This document shows, one piece after another, positions 10,543-19,202 of a stretch of 64,000 bases of DNA. The notes below the pieces were generated by a model that saw only the letters and a program-made list of their open reading frames with translations, was not told the DNA's origin and searched no databases. This DNA is from Halovulum dunhuangense (lineage in GTDB: Bacteria; Pseudomonadota; Alphaproteobacteria; Rhodobacterales; Rhodobacteraceae): the NCBI RefSeq assembly GCF_013093415.1, contig NZ_JABFBC010000001.1, positions 1,488,001-1,552,000 of the forward strand, given 5' to 3'. The first letter of the stretch is position 1; every line of letters begins with the position of its first letter. The translations under genes were made by a program, and so were the position numbers.

Positions 10543-12162
10543 CCCCGTGCGGCCGCGCAGGTCCGTAAGCCGCTCTTCGGTCAGCATGAACTGCCCGTCA
10601 TCCAGCCGCACAAGGTCGCCGCTGCGCATCAGCTTGCCAAAGGCCTTGACCTTTGCCTCGGCCGAGAGCGGCGTTTCGCCCACGATCTCCTGCACCGCCG
10701 CCATGATCTGGCCGCGGGTGACAAGGGGCTGTCCACCCACCAGCGCCAGGTAGCCGGTCGCGGCGGTCATCATCTCGGGCAGCGAGGCGGCGCCGGCCGC
10801 CCGGGCGAAACCGCGGATCGTGGTCGGATCGTCCTCGCCGGCAACGATTTCCTCGAGCCGCACGGCGCTGGGCGAGACCGGCTCGGGCAGGTCGCCGAAA
10901 CTCGAATGCAGCCGGTCATGCAGGCTGTCGCCCTCGCCACTTCTCGGCTCGGACATTGCGGCACGCGGCGCGGCCGCCTTCGGCTCGGGCTCGGGCTCGG
11001 GCCCTGCCGTGGCGGGGGCGGCCGGCGCGGACGGGCGCCCGCGCAGCAGGGACCGCAGGCCGCGGGATTGCGGCTCGGGTGTCTCCTCGGCCGCTGGCGC
11101 CTGCGGCGTGGGCTCCGTCTCCACCGCACGCAGGGGCACGGGGGCTGCGGGCTTCGGCGCCGGGGCCTCGGCGGTGGGCGTCCCGGTCGGCGGCGCGGGT
11201 TCCGCTGGCGTCGACCGCCGGAAAAAGCCGCCCAGGCCCCCGCGGCGGGGTTCCTCGCGGCTCTCGGCCCCGGGGTCCGCCGGGGCGGATGGCCCGGCCT
11301 GGGCCTTGTCGGCCATCGCGGGCTTTTCCGCCGGCGGTTCGCTTCCGGTTCCCATCACGCGATCGATGAAGGGCGGCCGCGGTTCCGGCTCGATGGGCCG
11401 CACCAGGTCCGGGCCCAGCAGCAACCGCTTCGGCGCGGGGGCCGCGGCGCCGGTGTCCGCTGGCGCCGGATTGTCCAGCCGCAGCGGGGCATTGCGAGAC
11501 GGGGGCGCCTCGGGGGGGCTTGGCACAAGTCGCAGCGGCGCCTCGTCGGGCCTGGCTGCGTCCTTGTCCGTTTCCTGCGCGGTCCCCCTTTCCGCATCGC
11601 TTGCGGGGGCTTCGTCCGTCCCGTGCTGTTCGCCGCCGACCGTCTCGTCTGTTTCGGCGTCGTCCGCGGCGGCCTCTGCATTCTCGTCCTGCGTGGCTTC
11701 CGCCTCGGCGCTTTGGTCCGCCGCGTCATCGTCCTGCCGGAACTCGTCCGCCACCTCCTCTTCGGGGGCGTCTTCCGCCCCGCCCGCTTCGGGGGCGTCT
11801 TCGGCACTGTCCGCCGCCAGCGCGTCGTCGATGTCCGGGGCGGCCTCTGTCATTTCCGCGGTCGGGCCTGCCTCGTCCTGCTCCGCCTCCGGCGCGGCGC
11901 CGGTCTCCAGCAGGGCGAAGCGGCGGACATGGACGCCGCCCGCGATCGGCGCGATCTCCACGTCCACCCCTTCGTCCAGTAGCAGCGCGGCCAGTTCGTC
12001 GAAATCCGCGATCTCGTCGAAACGCCCGAAGCCGGGGTTCTCCGAGGCCATGCGCTGGAAGTAGCGCACCACTTCATGCATCAGCGGAAACGGATCCTCG
12101 AAGCCTTCGATCACGCAGGCGAAACTTCCGAAGGCGACGGACAGTTTGCGGGGGTCTTCCAT
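10537..12162 (-). CDS. Unknown protein with long Pro/Ala/Glu-rich linker
   Basis: 541 residues in three parts. The first ~100 form a folded-looking domain (KLSVAFGSFACVIEGFEDPF, then a DELAALLLDEGVDVEI segment). About 100-400 is low complexity: acidic first (runs of Glu, Ala, Asp), then Pro/Ala-rich with repeated Arg-Gly patches (GGLGGFFRR, SRGLRSLLRGR). The last ~130 are a compact domain (LHDRLHSSFGDLPEPV, RGFARAAGAASLPEMM, VTRGQIMAAVQEIVGE) ending in what reads like a winged-helix turn (LMRSGDLVRLDDGQFMLTEE). No signal peptide or membrane helix. I know similar N-termini only from uncharacterised Rhodobacterales proteins. It is divergent from the thiamine pyrophosphokinase gene. Confidence 0.6.
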   Translation of the reverse strand: MEDPRKLSVAFGSFACVIEGFEDPFPLMHEVVRYFQRMASENPGFGRFDEIADFDELAALLLDEGVDVEIAPIAGGVHVRRFALLETGAAPEAEQDEAGPTAEMTEAAPDIDDALAADSAEDAPEAGGAEDAPEEEVADEFRQDDDAADQSAEAEATQDENAEAAADDAETDETVGGEQHGTDEAPASDAERGTAQETDKDAARPDEAPLRLVPSPPEAPPSRNAPLRLDNPAPADTGAAAPAPKRLLLGPDLVRPIEPEPRPPFIDRVMGTGSEPPAEKPAMADKAQAGPSAPADPGAESREEPRRGGLGGFFRRSTPAEPAPPTGTPTAEAPAPKPAAPVPLRAVETEPTPQAPAAEETPEPQSRGLRSLLRGRPSAPAAPATAGPEPEPEPKAAAPRAAMSEPRSGEGDSLHDRLHSSFGDLPEPVSPSAVRLEEIVAGEDDPTTIRGFARAAGAASLPEMMTAATGYLALVGGQPLVTRGQIMAAVQEIVGETPLSAEAKVKAFGKLMRSGDLVRLDDGQFMLTEERLTDLRGRTGV

Positions 12163-12258
12163 GCCTGTGCTCCCTGTGCTGGCCCGAGCCGGTTCTTTCG
12201 ATCCACCATAATCAGGAACGGCTGGAATCCAAACAACTTGCGCGCTAATGCGGGCGTC

Positions 12259-12933
12259 ATGGATTCCATCCTCTTCGACAGTTCCGAAAAGGTCACGCTG
12301 ATCGGCGCAGCCGCGCAACCGCGCGGGCTGCTCGACATGGCGCTGGAACGCGCGCCGCGGCTGGTCGCGGCCGATGGCGGCGCGGATCGCGCGCTCGAGG
12401 CGGGGCGCGCGCCGGAAGCGGTGATCGGCGATCTCGACTCGGCCACCAGCGTCGATCACTGGCGCGCGCAGGGCATCGCTGTCCACCGCATCGCGGAACA
12501 GGAAACGACCGATCTGGAGAAATGCCTCTATTCGCTGCGGGCGCCGCTGATCCTGGGCTGCGGCTTCCTGGGCGAGCGGACCGATCACGCGCTTGCCGCG
12601 ATGAGCGCGCTGGTCGCGTATCGCGCCCGCCCGGTCATCCTGCTGGGCGAGCAGGACCTGGTGTTCCACTGCCCCGAGCGGCTTGTCCTGGACCTGCCCG
12701 AGGGGCTGCCGGTGTCCTTCTTCCCGCTGGCCCCGGTCACGGGCCTGCATTCATCGGGGCTCGTCTGGGGCGTGGCGGGCCTCGGCCTTGCGCCGGGGGG
12801 GCGGATCGGCACCTCGAACCGGGCCGCCGGCGGGCGGGTCGAGGCGGGCTTCGACGGGCCCGGCGTGCTGGTGATCCTGCCGCTTCAGGCGCTCGATGCG
12901 GCAATTGCCGCGCTCAGCATTCCGGCAGGTTGA
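12259..12933 (+). CDS. thiN: Thiamine pyrophosphokinase
   Basis: Transfers pyrophosphate from ATP to thiamine, giving thiamine diphosphate. 224 residues. Family motifs are AADGGADRALEAGRAPEAVIGDLDS in the N-terminal catalytic domain (two metal-binding aspartate groups), EQETTDLEKCL, and GFLGERTDHALAAMSAL. The C-terminal beta-rich thiamine-binding domain runs to the stop. Start at ATG 12259 (MDSILFDSSEK). An open frame extends upstream to 12076 antisense to the 541-residue gene and is not used. The last 20 bases overlap the end of the convergent serine dehydratase gene. Confidence 0.88.
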   Translation: MDSILFDSSEKVTLIGAAAQPRGLLDMALERAPRLVAADGGADRALEAGRAPEAVIGDLDSATSVDHWRAQGIAVHRIAEQETTDLEKCLYSLRAPLILGCGFLGERTDHALAAMSALVAYRARPVILLGEQDLVFHCPERLVLDLPEGLPVSFFPLAPVTGLHSSGLVWGVAGLGLAPGGRIGTSNRAAGGRVEAGFDGPGVLVILPLQALDAAIAALSIPAG

Positions 12934-14305
12934 CCGCCAGCCCCCCCTGCGATGTCTCCTTGTAGCGGCTGTCCATGTCGCGGCCGGTCTGGCGCATCGT
13001 CTCTATGCAGGCGTCAAGCGAAACCAGGTGCCGACCGTCACCGCGCAGCGCCAGCGACGCGGCCGACACCGCCTTGATCGCGCCAAGGCCGTTTCTTTCG
13101 ATACAGGGCACCTGCACCAGCCCCCTCACCGGATCGCAGGTCATGCCAAGGTGATGTTCGAGCGCGATCTCGGCCGCGTTCTCGATCTGCGCGGGGCTTC
13201 CGTCCAGCACGGCGCAAAGCCCCGCCGCAGCCATCGCCGCGGCCGAGCCGACCTCTCCCTGGCAGCCCATCTCGGCGCCGGAAATCGAGGCGTTGGCCTT
13301 GATCAGCCCACCCATGGCGGCCGCGGTCAGCAGGAAATCGGGCACCCTTGCGCGGCTGGCGCCGGGCACATGGTCGAGCCAGTATTTCAGCGTCGCGGGC
13401 AGCACCCCGGCGGCGCCGTTGGTGGGCGCCGTGACCACCTGTCCGCCCGCGGCGTTCACCTCGTTGACGGCCATCGCATAGGTCAGGATCCAGTCGTTGA
13501 TCATGTGCGGCGCGGTCTGGTTGCGGCCCTGCTCGCCCTTCAGCGCGCGGTGGATCGCCGATGCCCGCCTGCGCACGCCAAGGCCGCCCGGCAGCACGCC
13601 TTCGTCCGTCAGGCCTCGGTCGATGCAATCCTCCATGACCTGCCAGAGTTTCATCAGCCCCGCCTCCAGCCCCGGCCCGTGGCCTGCCGCGATCTCGTTG
13701 CGGCGCTTCATGTCTGCAATGGAAAGCCCGCTTTCGCGCGCCATGCGCAGCATCTGGGCGGCGGTGGTGAAGGGATAGGGCACATGGGCTTGCCCGGCGC
13801 TGGTCTCGCCCTGCTCAAGCTCCCGCGCGGTCAGCACGAAGCCGCCGCCGACCGAGTAGTACGTCTCTTGCGCATGCAGCGCGCCGCGAGCGTCATGGGC
13901 CATCAGGACCAGGCCGTTCGCGTGCCCGGGCAGGGAAGGACCGGTGTCGAAGGCGATGTCGGTGTCGGGGTCGAAGGCCAGTTCGGGCAGGCCCGGCGGG
14001 GTCAGTGGCTGCCCGGCCGCAAGACGCGCAAGCGCCGTGTCGGCGGCGGCTGCGTCATAGCTTTCCGGCAGGATCCCGCACAGCCCCAGCGCCACGGCGC
14101 GGTCGGTGGCGTGGCCCTTGCCGGTATGGGCGAGCGAGCCGTGCAGCCGGCAGGAGACCCGCGCGGGCGGGCCTGCGCCGGGGATCGCCTCGGTGCCGGC
14201 GCGCAGCAGGTCGAGAAAGCGCCCGGCCGCGATCATCGGGCCCATGGTGTGCGAACTCGAGGGGCCGACGCCGATCTTGAAGATGTCGAAGACGCTGAGA
14301 AACAC
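12914..14305 (-). CDS. sdaA: L-serine dehydratase (iron-sulfur type, single chain)
   Basis: Deaminates L-serine to pyruvate and ammonia using a [4Fe-4S] cluster. 463 residues, beta and alpha domains fused as in E. coli Sda[20 protein letters not shown] is the diagnostic N-terminus. The three conserved C-terminal cysteines expected for the cluster are in [36 protein letters not shown]. The start is GTG at 14305, with GGAGGTGAG well placed upstream; a long frame further upstream runs antisense to rpiA. Serine breakdown here contrasts with the serine-synthesis operon at 5318-8189. Confidence 0.95.
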   Translation of the reverse strand: MFLSVFDIFKIGVGPSSSHTMGPMIAAGRFLDLLRAGTEAIPGAGPPARVSCRLHGSLAHTGKGHATDRAVALGLCGILPESYDAAAADTALARLAAGQPLTPPGLPELAFDPDTDIAFDTGPSLPGHANGLVLMAHDARGALHAQETYYSVGGGFVLTARELEQGETSAGQAHVPYPFTTAAQMLRMARESGLSIADMKRRNEIAAGHGPGLEAGLMKLWQVMEDCIDRGLTDEGVLPGGLGVRRRASAIHRALKGEQGRNQTAPHMINDWILTYAMAVNEVNAAGGQVVTAPTNGAAGVLPATLKYWLDHVPGASRARVPDFLLTAAAMGGLIKANASISGAEMGCQGEVGSAAAMAAAGLCAVLDGSPAQIENAAEIALEHHLGMTCDPVRGLVQVPCIERNGLGAIKAVSAASLALRGDGRHLVSLDACIETMRQTGRDMDSRYKETSQGGLAVNLPEC

Positions 14306-14449
14306 CTTTGCCTCACCTCCGATTGTTGCCGCCACAGTGACATCCCCCGCGTTCCGCGAACAGGGCTTGCGGCGATTCTTCTCTCGAACCCGTGGCGAAT
14401 AGGGGCTATGGATCGGGCCACGAAATTCACCTTCAGGAACGGAAACGGG

Positions 14450-15235
14450 ATGCCGCTTCACCTCGACCCGAACGACCGCGCCAAGCTGACGGCGGCCTAT
14501 CACGCGATGGATTTCATCGAGGACGGCATGAAGGTCGGGCTCGGCACCGGATCGACCGCGGCCTGGCTGGTCAAGCTGCTGGGCGCAAGGAGACACCTGG
14601 AGGGGCTTGAAATCCTTGCGGTTTCCACCTCCGAGGCGACCGAGGCGCTGGCCCGGAAGATGAAGATCCCGACCACCACGCTGGAAGAGGCGGGCTGGCT
14701 GGACCTGACCATCGACGGCGCCGACGAGGCGGATGCCGACCTGACCCTGATCAAGGGCGGCGGGGGTGCGCTTCTGCGGGAAAAGATCGTCGCCACCGCC
14801 TCGGACCGGATGGTGGTGATCGCCGATCCGGCCAAGATGGTGGAGACGCTGGGCGCGTTCCCACTACCTGTAGAGGTCGTGAAGTTCGGCTGGGAGGCGT
14901 CGCAGAGCCTGGTTCGGGACATATTGGAGGACTCGGACGTGGAGGGCAGCCGGATCCTGCGGCGGATGCGGGACGGGGCGCCGTTCGTGACCGACGAGGG
15001 GCATTTCATCCTGGATCTGCACCTGGGCCGGATCGGCGATCCCGAGGGGCTGGCGGCGGATCTGCTGTCGGTGCCGGGCGTCGTGGAAACCGGTCTTTTC
15101 ACAGACATAGCGGAAACGATGGTGGTGGGCCTGCCATCGGGCGAGGCTGTGTTCCACTTCGTCGACGACGAGCCGCGGCGGCTGGACACGGCCGATGGCG
15201 GGCGGCTTGACGACTTCCTGAAATTCATCGGCTGA
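14450..15235 (+). CDS. rpiA: Ribose-5-phosphate isomerase A
   Basis: Interconverts ribose-5-phosphate and ribulose-5-phosphate in the pentose phosphate pathway. 261 residues. Motifs: VGLGTGSTAAWLVKLLG (phosphate loop), DLTIDGADEADADLTLIKGGGGALLREKIVA (catalytic Asp and Lys region) and FVTDEGHFILDL. Start at ATG 14450 gives the family's usual length and the usual distance to the conserved ..DRAK motif. ATG 14408 (MDRATKF) would add 14 residues and has AGGGG close upstream, so it remains possible. The gene is divergent from sdaA and followed by gor after a repeat block. Confidence 0.95.
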   Translation: MPLHLDPNDRAKLTAAYHAMDFIEDGMKVGLGTGSTAAWLVKLLGARRHLEGLEILAVSTSEATEALARKMKIPTTTLEEAGWLDLTIDGADEADADLTLIKGGGGALLREKIVATASDRMVVIADPAKMVETLGAFPLPVEVVKFGWEASQSLVRDILEDSDVEGSRILRRMRDGAPFVTDEGHFILDLHLGRIGDPEGLAADLLSVPGVVETGLFTDIAETMVVGLPSGEAVFHFVDDEPRRLDTADGGRLDDFLKFIG

Positions 15236-15248
15236 GGGGCGAAACCGC

Positions 15249-15292
15249 GTCTGGAAGCCGTCTGGAAAACGTATGGCAAGTGTATGGCAGAT
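15249..15292 (+). repeat. Four tandem 11-bp units, copy A (before gor)
   Basis: Exactly four 11-base units follow each other: GTCTGGAAGCC, GTCTGGAAAAC, GTATGGCAAGT, GTATGGCAGAT. The general form is GT(A/C)TGG(A/C)A followed by three variable bases. The gor start codon ATG (15284) lies inside unit four, so the block covers the translation start. A second block with the same architecture is at 32822-32865. The 11-base period is close to one DNA turn, placing each GT-TGG face on the same side. Confidence 0.8.
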
Positions 15293-16645
15293 TTCGACTA
15301 CGACCTTTTCGTGATCGGTGGCGGCTCGGGCGGGGTCAGGGCCTCGCGCTGGGCGGCGATGACAGGGGCGAAGGTGGGCCTGTGCGAGGAATATCGCTAC
15401 GGCGGCACCTGCGTCATCCGGGGCTGCGTGCCCAAGAAGCTGATGGTCTTTGCCGCGGGCTTTTCCGAGGCGGTCGAGGATGCGACGGGCTTCGGCTGGA
15501 AGCTGACGGGCAGCGATTTCGACTGGCCCTTCTTCATCGAGAAGAAGGACCGCGAGATCGACCGGCTGGAAGGCGTCTACCAGGCCAACATGGAAAAGCT
15601 GGGGGTCGAGCTGTTCCGCGCCCGCGGCGTGCTGAAGGACCCGCACACGGTTGAGCTGTCCAGCGGGCAGACGGTGACCGCGAAGCATATCCTGGTCGCC
15701 ACGGGGGGCGCGCCCTTCATGCCGGACGTGCCGGGGGCGGAGCATGCCATCAGCTCGAACGAGGTCTTTCACCTGGAGCGTCAGCCGAAGCGCATGCTGA
15801 TCGTGGGCGGCGGCTATATCGCCTGCGAGTTCGCGGGCATCATGAACGGGCTCGGCACCGAGGTGACGCAGTTCTATCGCGGCGCGCAGATCCTGCGCGG
15901 CTTCGACGACGAGGTGCGCGGCCACATCGCCGAGGAGATGCGCAAGAAGGGCATCGCCCTGCATGTGGGCCGCGACCTGGTGCGGATCGACAAGACCGAC
16001 GACGGGCTGGAAGTGACCTGCACCGACGGATCGCGGACCACCTTCGACTGCGTGCTTTACGCGACCGGGCGGCGGCCTGCGACAAAGGGTCTGGGACTGG
16101 AGGAGATCGGCGTGCGGCTGACCCGCAACGGCGCGATCGCGGTGGACGACTATTCCCAGACCTCGGTTCCGTCGGTCTATGCGGTGGGCGACGTGACCGA
16201 CCGCGTGAACCTGACGCCGGTCGCGATCCACGAGGGCATGGCCTTTGTCGAGACGGTGTTCAAGGCAAACCCCACGCCGGTCGATCACGCGCTGATCCCG
16301 ACGGCGGTGTTCACCCAGCCCGAGATCGGCACGATCGGACTGACCCAGGAGGCGGCGCGCGACCGGTACGACATCGAGGTCTATCGCAGCACCTTTCGGC
16401 CGATGTTCCACGCCTTTGCGGGCCGCGATCAGCGCATGCTGATGAAATTGATCGTGGACAAGGCTTCGCGTCGCGTGCTCGGTGTGCATATAGTGGGGCC
16501 TGCGGCGGGCGAGATGATCCAGATGGTGGGCATCGCGGTGAAGATGGGCGCCACCAAGGAGGATTTCGACCGGACCATGCCGGTGCACCCGACAGCGGCC
16601 GAGGAACTGGTCACGATGCGGACAGCGGTGGGCGGTCAAGCTTGA
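15284..16645 (+). CDS. gor: Glutathione-disulfide reductase
   Basis: NADPH-dependent FAD enzyme that keeps glutathione reduced in the cytosol. 453 residues, standard length. FAD-binding GGGSGG at the N-terminus, redox pair in GGTCVIRGCVPKKL (Cys43 and Cys48), second nucleotide-binding GGGYIACEFAGIMNGLG, FAD contact YAVGDVTDRVNLTPVA and the C-terminal HPTAAEELVTMR, which carries the proton-relay histidine. The VIRGCVPKK form is typical of glutathione rather than lipoamide or mercuric reductases. The start codon is within the 11-bp repeat block, which leaves no classical ribosome site. Confidence 0.95.
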   Translation: MADFDYDLFVIGGGSGGVRASRWAAMTGAKVGLCEEYRYGGTCVIRGCVPKKLMVFAAGFSEAVEDATGFGWKLTGSDFDWPFFIEKKDREIDRLEGVYQANMEKLGVELFRARGVLKDPHTVELSSGQTVTAKHILVATGGAPFMPDVPGAEHAISSNEVFHLERQPKRMLIVGGGYIACEFAGIMNGLGTEVTQFYRGAQILRGFDDEVRGHIAEEMRKKGIALHVGRDLVRIDKTDDGLEVTCTDGSRTTFDCVLYATGRRPATKGLGLEEIGVRLTRNGAIAVDDYSQTSVPSVYAVGDVTDRVNLTPVAIHEGMAFVETVFKANPTPVDHALIPTAVFTQPEIGTIGLTQEAARDRYDIEVYRSTFRPMFHAFAGRDQRMLMKLIVDKASRRVLGVHIVGPAAGEMIQMVGIAVKMGATKEDFDRTMPVHPTAAEELVTMRTAVGGQA

Positions 16646-16711
16646 ATTTCGCCCCTGAGCCTACAGCTAAGGATCAGGGAACATTGATGTCAGAAGAGGT
16701 ATGACAGGCTG

Positions 16712-17983
16712 ATGCCATACTCGAACAACTCCGGCGGGCCATGGGGCGGCGGCGGCAACAAGGGCGGCAACAAGGGGGGCGGACGCAACCCATGGGGCAG
16801 CGGCGGTGGCGGTGGCGGTGACGACGGCGATCGCGGCGGGCCGCCCCAGGGCGGCGGCGGGCAGGGGCCGGACATCGACCGCATCATGCGCAAGGGCCAG
16901 GAGCAGCTGCGCGTCCTGATGGGCGGTCGCGGCGGCATCGGCGGCGGTCGCGGCGGCGATGGCGGCCCCAGCATCGGCAAGGGCGGCGCCGCGCTGATCG
17001 GCCTTGCGGCCGTGGGCGCCTGGCTGTTCATGTCCTTCTACACGGTGCGCCCCGAAGAGCAGTCGGTCGAGCTGTTCCTGGGCGAATTTTCCGCCGTCGG
17101 CAATCCGGGCCTGAACTTCGCGCCCTGGCCCCTGGTCACCAAGGAGATCATCGAGGTCACGCGCGAGCGCACCGAGGAGCTGGGCCGCGGCACGGTGACA
17201 GACGAGGGGCTGATGCTGACCGGCGACGCCAACATCGTCGATATCGACTTCCAGGTGGTCTGGACGATCTCGAACCCGGCGGACTTCCTGTTCAACATCG
17301 CCAACCAGCAGGACACGATCCGCTCGGTTTCCGAATCGGCCATGCGCGAGGTGATCGGCCGCTCGCAGCTGGGGCCGGTGCTGAACCGCGACCGCGGCAT
17401 CATCTCCGAAGAGGTGCGCACGCTGATCCAGGACACGCTGGACAGCTATGGCGCGGGCGTGAACATCGTGCGGCTGAACTTCGACCGCGCCGACCCGCCG
17501 CGCGAGGTGATCGACGCCTTCCGCGACGTGCAGGCGGCGGAACAGGATCGCGACACCTTCCAGAACCGGGCCGACGCCTATGCCAACCAGCGCCTTGCGG
17601 GCGCCCGAGGCGAGGCGGCGGAAATCCTGGAGCAGGCCGAGGGCTATCGCGCGCAGGTCGTGAACCGGGCCCGAGGCGAGGCAAGCCGCTTCGTGTCGGT
17701 CTACGAGGAATACGCCAAGGCCCCCGAGGTCACGCGCCAGCGTCTGTACATCGAGACGATGGAGCGGGTGTTCGGCGGCGTGGACAAGGTGATCATCGAC
17801 CAGGCGCTGGCCGGCGGCGCGGGCGGGCAGGGCATCGTGCCCTATCTGCCGCTCAACGAGCTGCGCCGCTCGGGCGGGGCTGCCGCCGCGCCCGCACCCG
17901 GCGGGGCTGCCGGTGGCGGCGGGTCCGCCAACAACGTGGCCGGCCCGCAGCTTCAGATGCAGATGCAGACGGGGGGGAACTGA
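16712..17983 (+). CDS. hflK: FtsH protease modulator HflK
   Basis: SPFH/prohibitin-family protein that with HflC forms a periplasm-facing membrane cage around the FtsH protease. 423 residues. The first ~80 are a Gly-rich cytosolic tail (GGGGNKGGNKGGG), followed by one membrane helix (about 91-110, GAALIGLAAVGAWLF), the SPFH domain (YTVRPEEQSVELFLGEF) and a long Ala/Glu coiled coil (DTFQNRADAYANQRLAGARG). The end is Gly/Ala/Gln-rich. The hflC start overlaps its stop by one base. A five-codon reading frame (from 16687) precedes it; I give it no function. Confidence 0.95.
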   Translation: MPYSNNSGGPWGGGGNKGGNKGGGRNPWGSGGGGGGDDGDRGGPPQGGGGQGPDIDRIMRKGQEQLRVLMGGRGGIGGGRGGDGGPSIGKGGAALIGLAAVGAWLFMSFYTVRPEEQSVELFLGEFSAVGNPGLNFAPWPLVTKEIIEVTRERTEELGRGTVTDEGLMLTGDANIVDIDFQVVWTISNPADFLFNIANQQDTIRSVSESAMREVIGRSQLGPVLNRDRGIISEEVRTLIQDTLDSYGAGVNIVRLNFDRADPPREVIDAFRDVQAAEQDRDTFQNRADAYANQRLAGARGEAAEILEQAEGYRAQVVNRARGEASRFVSVYEEYAKAPEVTRQRLYIETMERVFGGVDKVIIDQALAGGAGGQGIVPYLPLNELRRSGGAAAAPAPGGAAGGGGSANNVAGPQLQMQMQTGGN

Positions 17984-18861
17984 TGAGCAAGGCCTATATC
18001 CTGCTGGGCGTCCTGTTCGGCGCCGCCGTCGTCGGGTTGTCCTCGATCTACATCGTGGAAGAGCGTGAAAAGGCGCTGGTGCTTCAGTTCGGCCAGATCA
18101 AGGCCGTCAAGGAAGCGCCGGGGCTTTCGTTCAAGATGCCCTTCATCCAGAACGTCGTGCGCTATGACGACCGGATCCAGGCGCTGGATACCCAGCCGCT
18201 GGAGGTCACGCCGCTGGACGACCGGCGCCTTGTGGTGGACGCCTTCGCGCGCTGGCGGATCAGCGACGTGGTGCGTTTCCGCCAGGCCGTCGGCGTGGGG
18301 GGCATCGCCCAGGCCGAAACGCGGATGGAGCGGATCCTGAACGCCCAGCTGCGCGAGGTGCTGGGGGCGGTGACGTCGAACGCCATCCTGTCGGAGAACC
18401 GCGTCGAGCTGATGAACAACATCCGCGACGCCGCCATCGTGGACGCCCGCGCGCTGGGCGTCGAGGTGATCGACGTGCGCATCAAGCGGGTGGAGCTGCC
18501 GGCGCAGAACCTGGCCGCCACCTTCGAGCGGATGGAGGCCGAGCGCCAGCGCGAGGCCGCCGACGAGCGGGCCCGCGGCCAGGAAGCGGCGCAGCGGGTT
18601 CGCGCGCAGGCCGACCGGACGGCGGTGGAGCTGGTGTCCGAGGCGCAGCGCGAGGCCGAGATCATCCGCGGTCAGGCCGATGCGGAGCGCAACGGCATCT
18701 ATGCCGAGGCCTATGGCCGCGATCAGGAGTTCTTCAACTTCTACCGCAGCCTGAGCGCCTATGAGCAGGCGTTGCAGGGCCAGACCTCGACCATGGTGAT
18801 GTCGCCGGACAGCGAGTTCTTCGACTACTTCCGGTCCGAGACCGGGGCGTCCGGGAATTGA
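17983..18861 (+). CDS. hflC: FtsH protease modulator HflC
   Basis: Partner of HflK in the HflKC membrane complex that controls FtsH. 292 residues: N-terminal membrane anchor (about 5-24, ILLGVLFGAAVVGLSSIYIV), SPFH domain beginning VEEREKALVLQFGQIKAV, and a charged coiled coil (ERQREAADERARGQEAAQRV) before a short C-terminal tail. Starts on the last base of the hflK stop (TGATG), so the two are translationally coupled, fitting a one-to-one complex. Confidence 0.95.
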   Translation: MSKAYILLGVLFGAAVVGLSSIYIVEEREKALVLQFGQIKAVKEAPGLSFKMPFIQNVVRYDDRIQALDTQPLEVTPLDDRRLVVDAFARWRISDVVRFRQAVGVGGIAQAETRMERILNAQLREVLGAVTSNAILSENRVELMNNIRDAAIVDARALGVEVIDVRIKRVELPAQNLAATFERMEAERQREAADERARGQEAAQRVRAQADRTAVELVSEAQREAEIIRGQADAERNGIYAEAYGRDQEFFNFYRSLSAYEQALQGQTSTMVMSPDSEFFDYFRSETGASGN

Positions 18862-19049
18862 GCTGGGCCGACCTGCTGACAGGTCTGGGCATCGCGGCTG
18901 TTCTGGAGGGGCTGGTGCTTGCACTGGCCCCTTCGCGTATCGACGAGGTGCTGGAGGCGATCCGCCGCATCCCGCCCGAGGCGCGCCGCTCGCTGGGGCT
19001 GGGGGTGGTGGCGCTGGGGGTGACGCTGGTGTGGATCGCGCAAGGGTAG
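18858..19049 (+). CDS. DUF2065 small membrane protein
   Basis: 63 residues beginning with a TTG codon that overlaps the hflC stop; no ATG fits. Two hydrophobic helices (about 6-24 and 45-61) with a charged turn between (SRIDEVLEAIRRIPPEARRS). The GLGIAAVLEGLVLALAP start and the GLGVVALGVTLVWI end match DUF2065 (YjeT-like), commonly found beside hflC. Function unknown; location suggests an accessory role in the HflKC/FtsH unit. Confidence 0.75.
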   Translation: MSWADLLTGLGIAAVLEGLVLALAPSRIDEVLEAIRRIPPEARRSLGLGVVALGVTLVWIAQG

Positions 19050-19202
19050 GCGCGCGGGGGGGCAAGCGCGCTTGGCAATGCGGCGGGGGCATCCTAGATT
19101 CACGATCAGGTGAGAGGATGTGGGGATTTGTGCCATGTCATTGACGGCCCGGCCGCCTATCTCCTCCATGAGAACGATGTATCCCCGCGGAGGAAGACAC
19201 GC

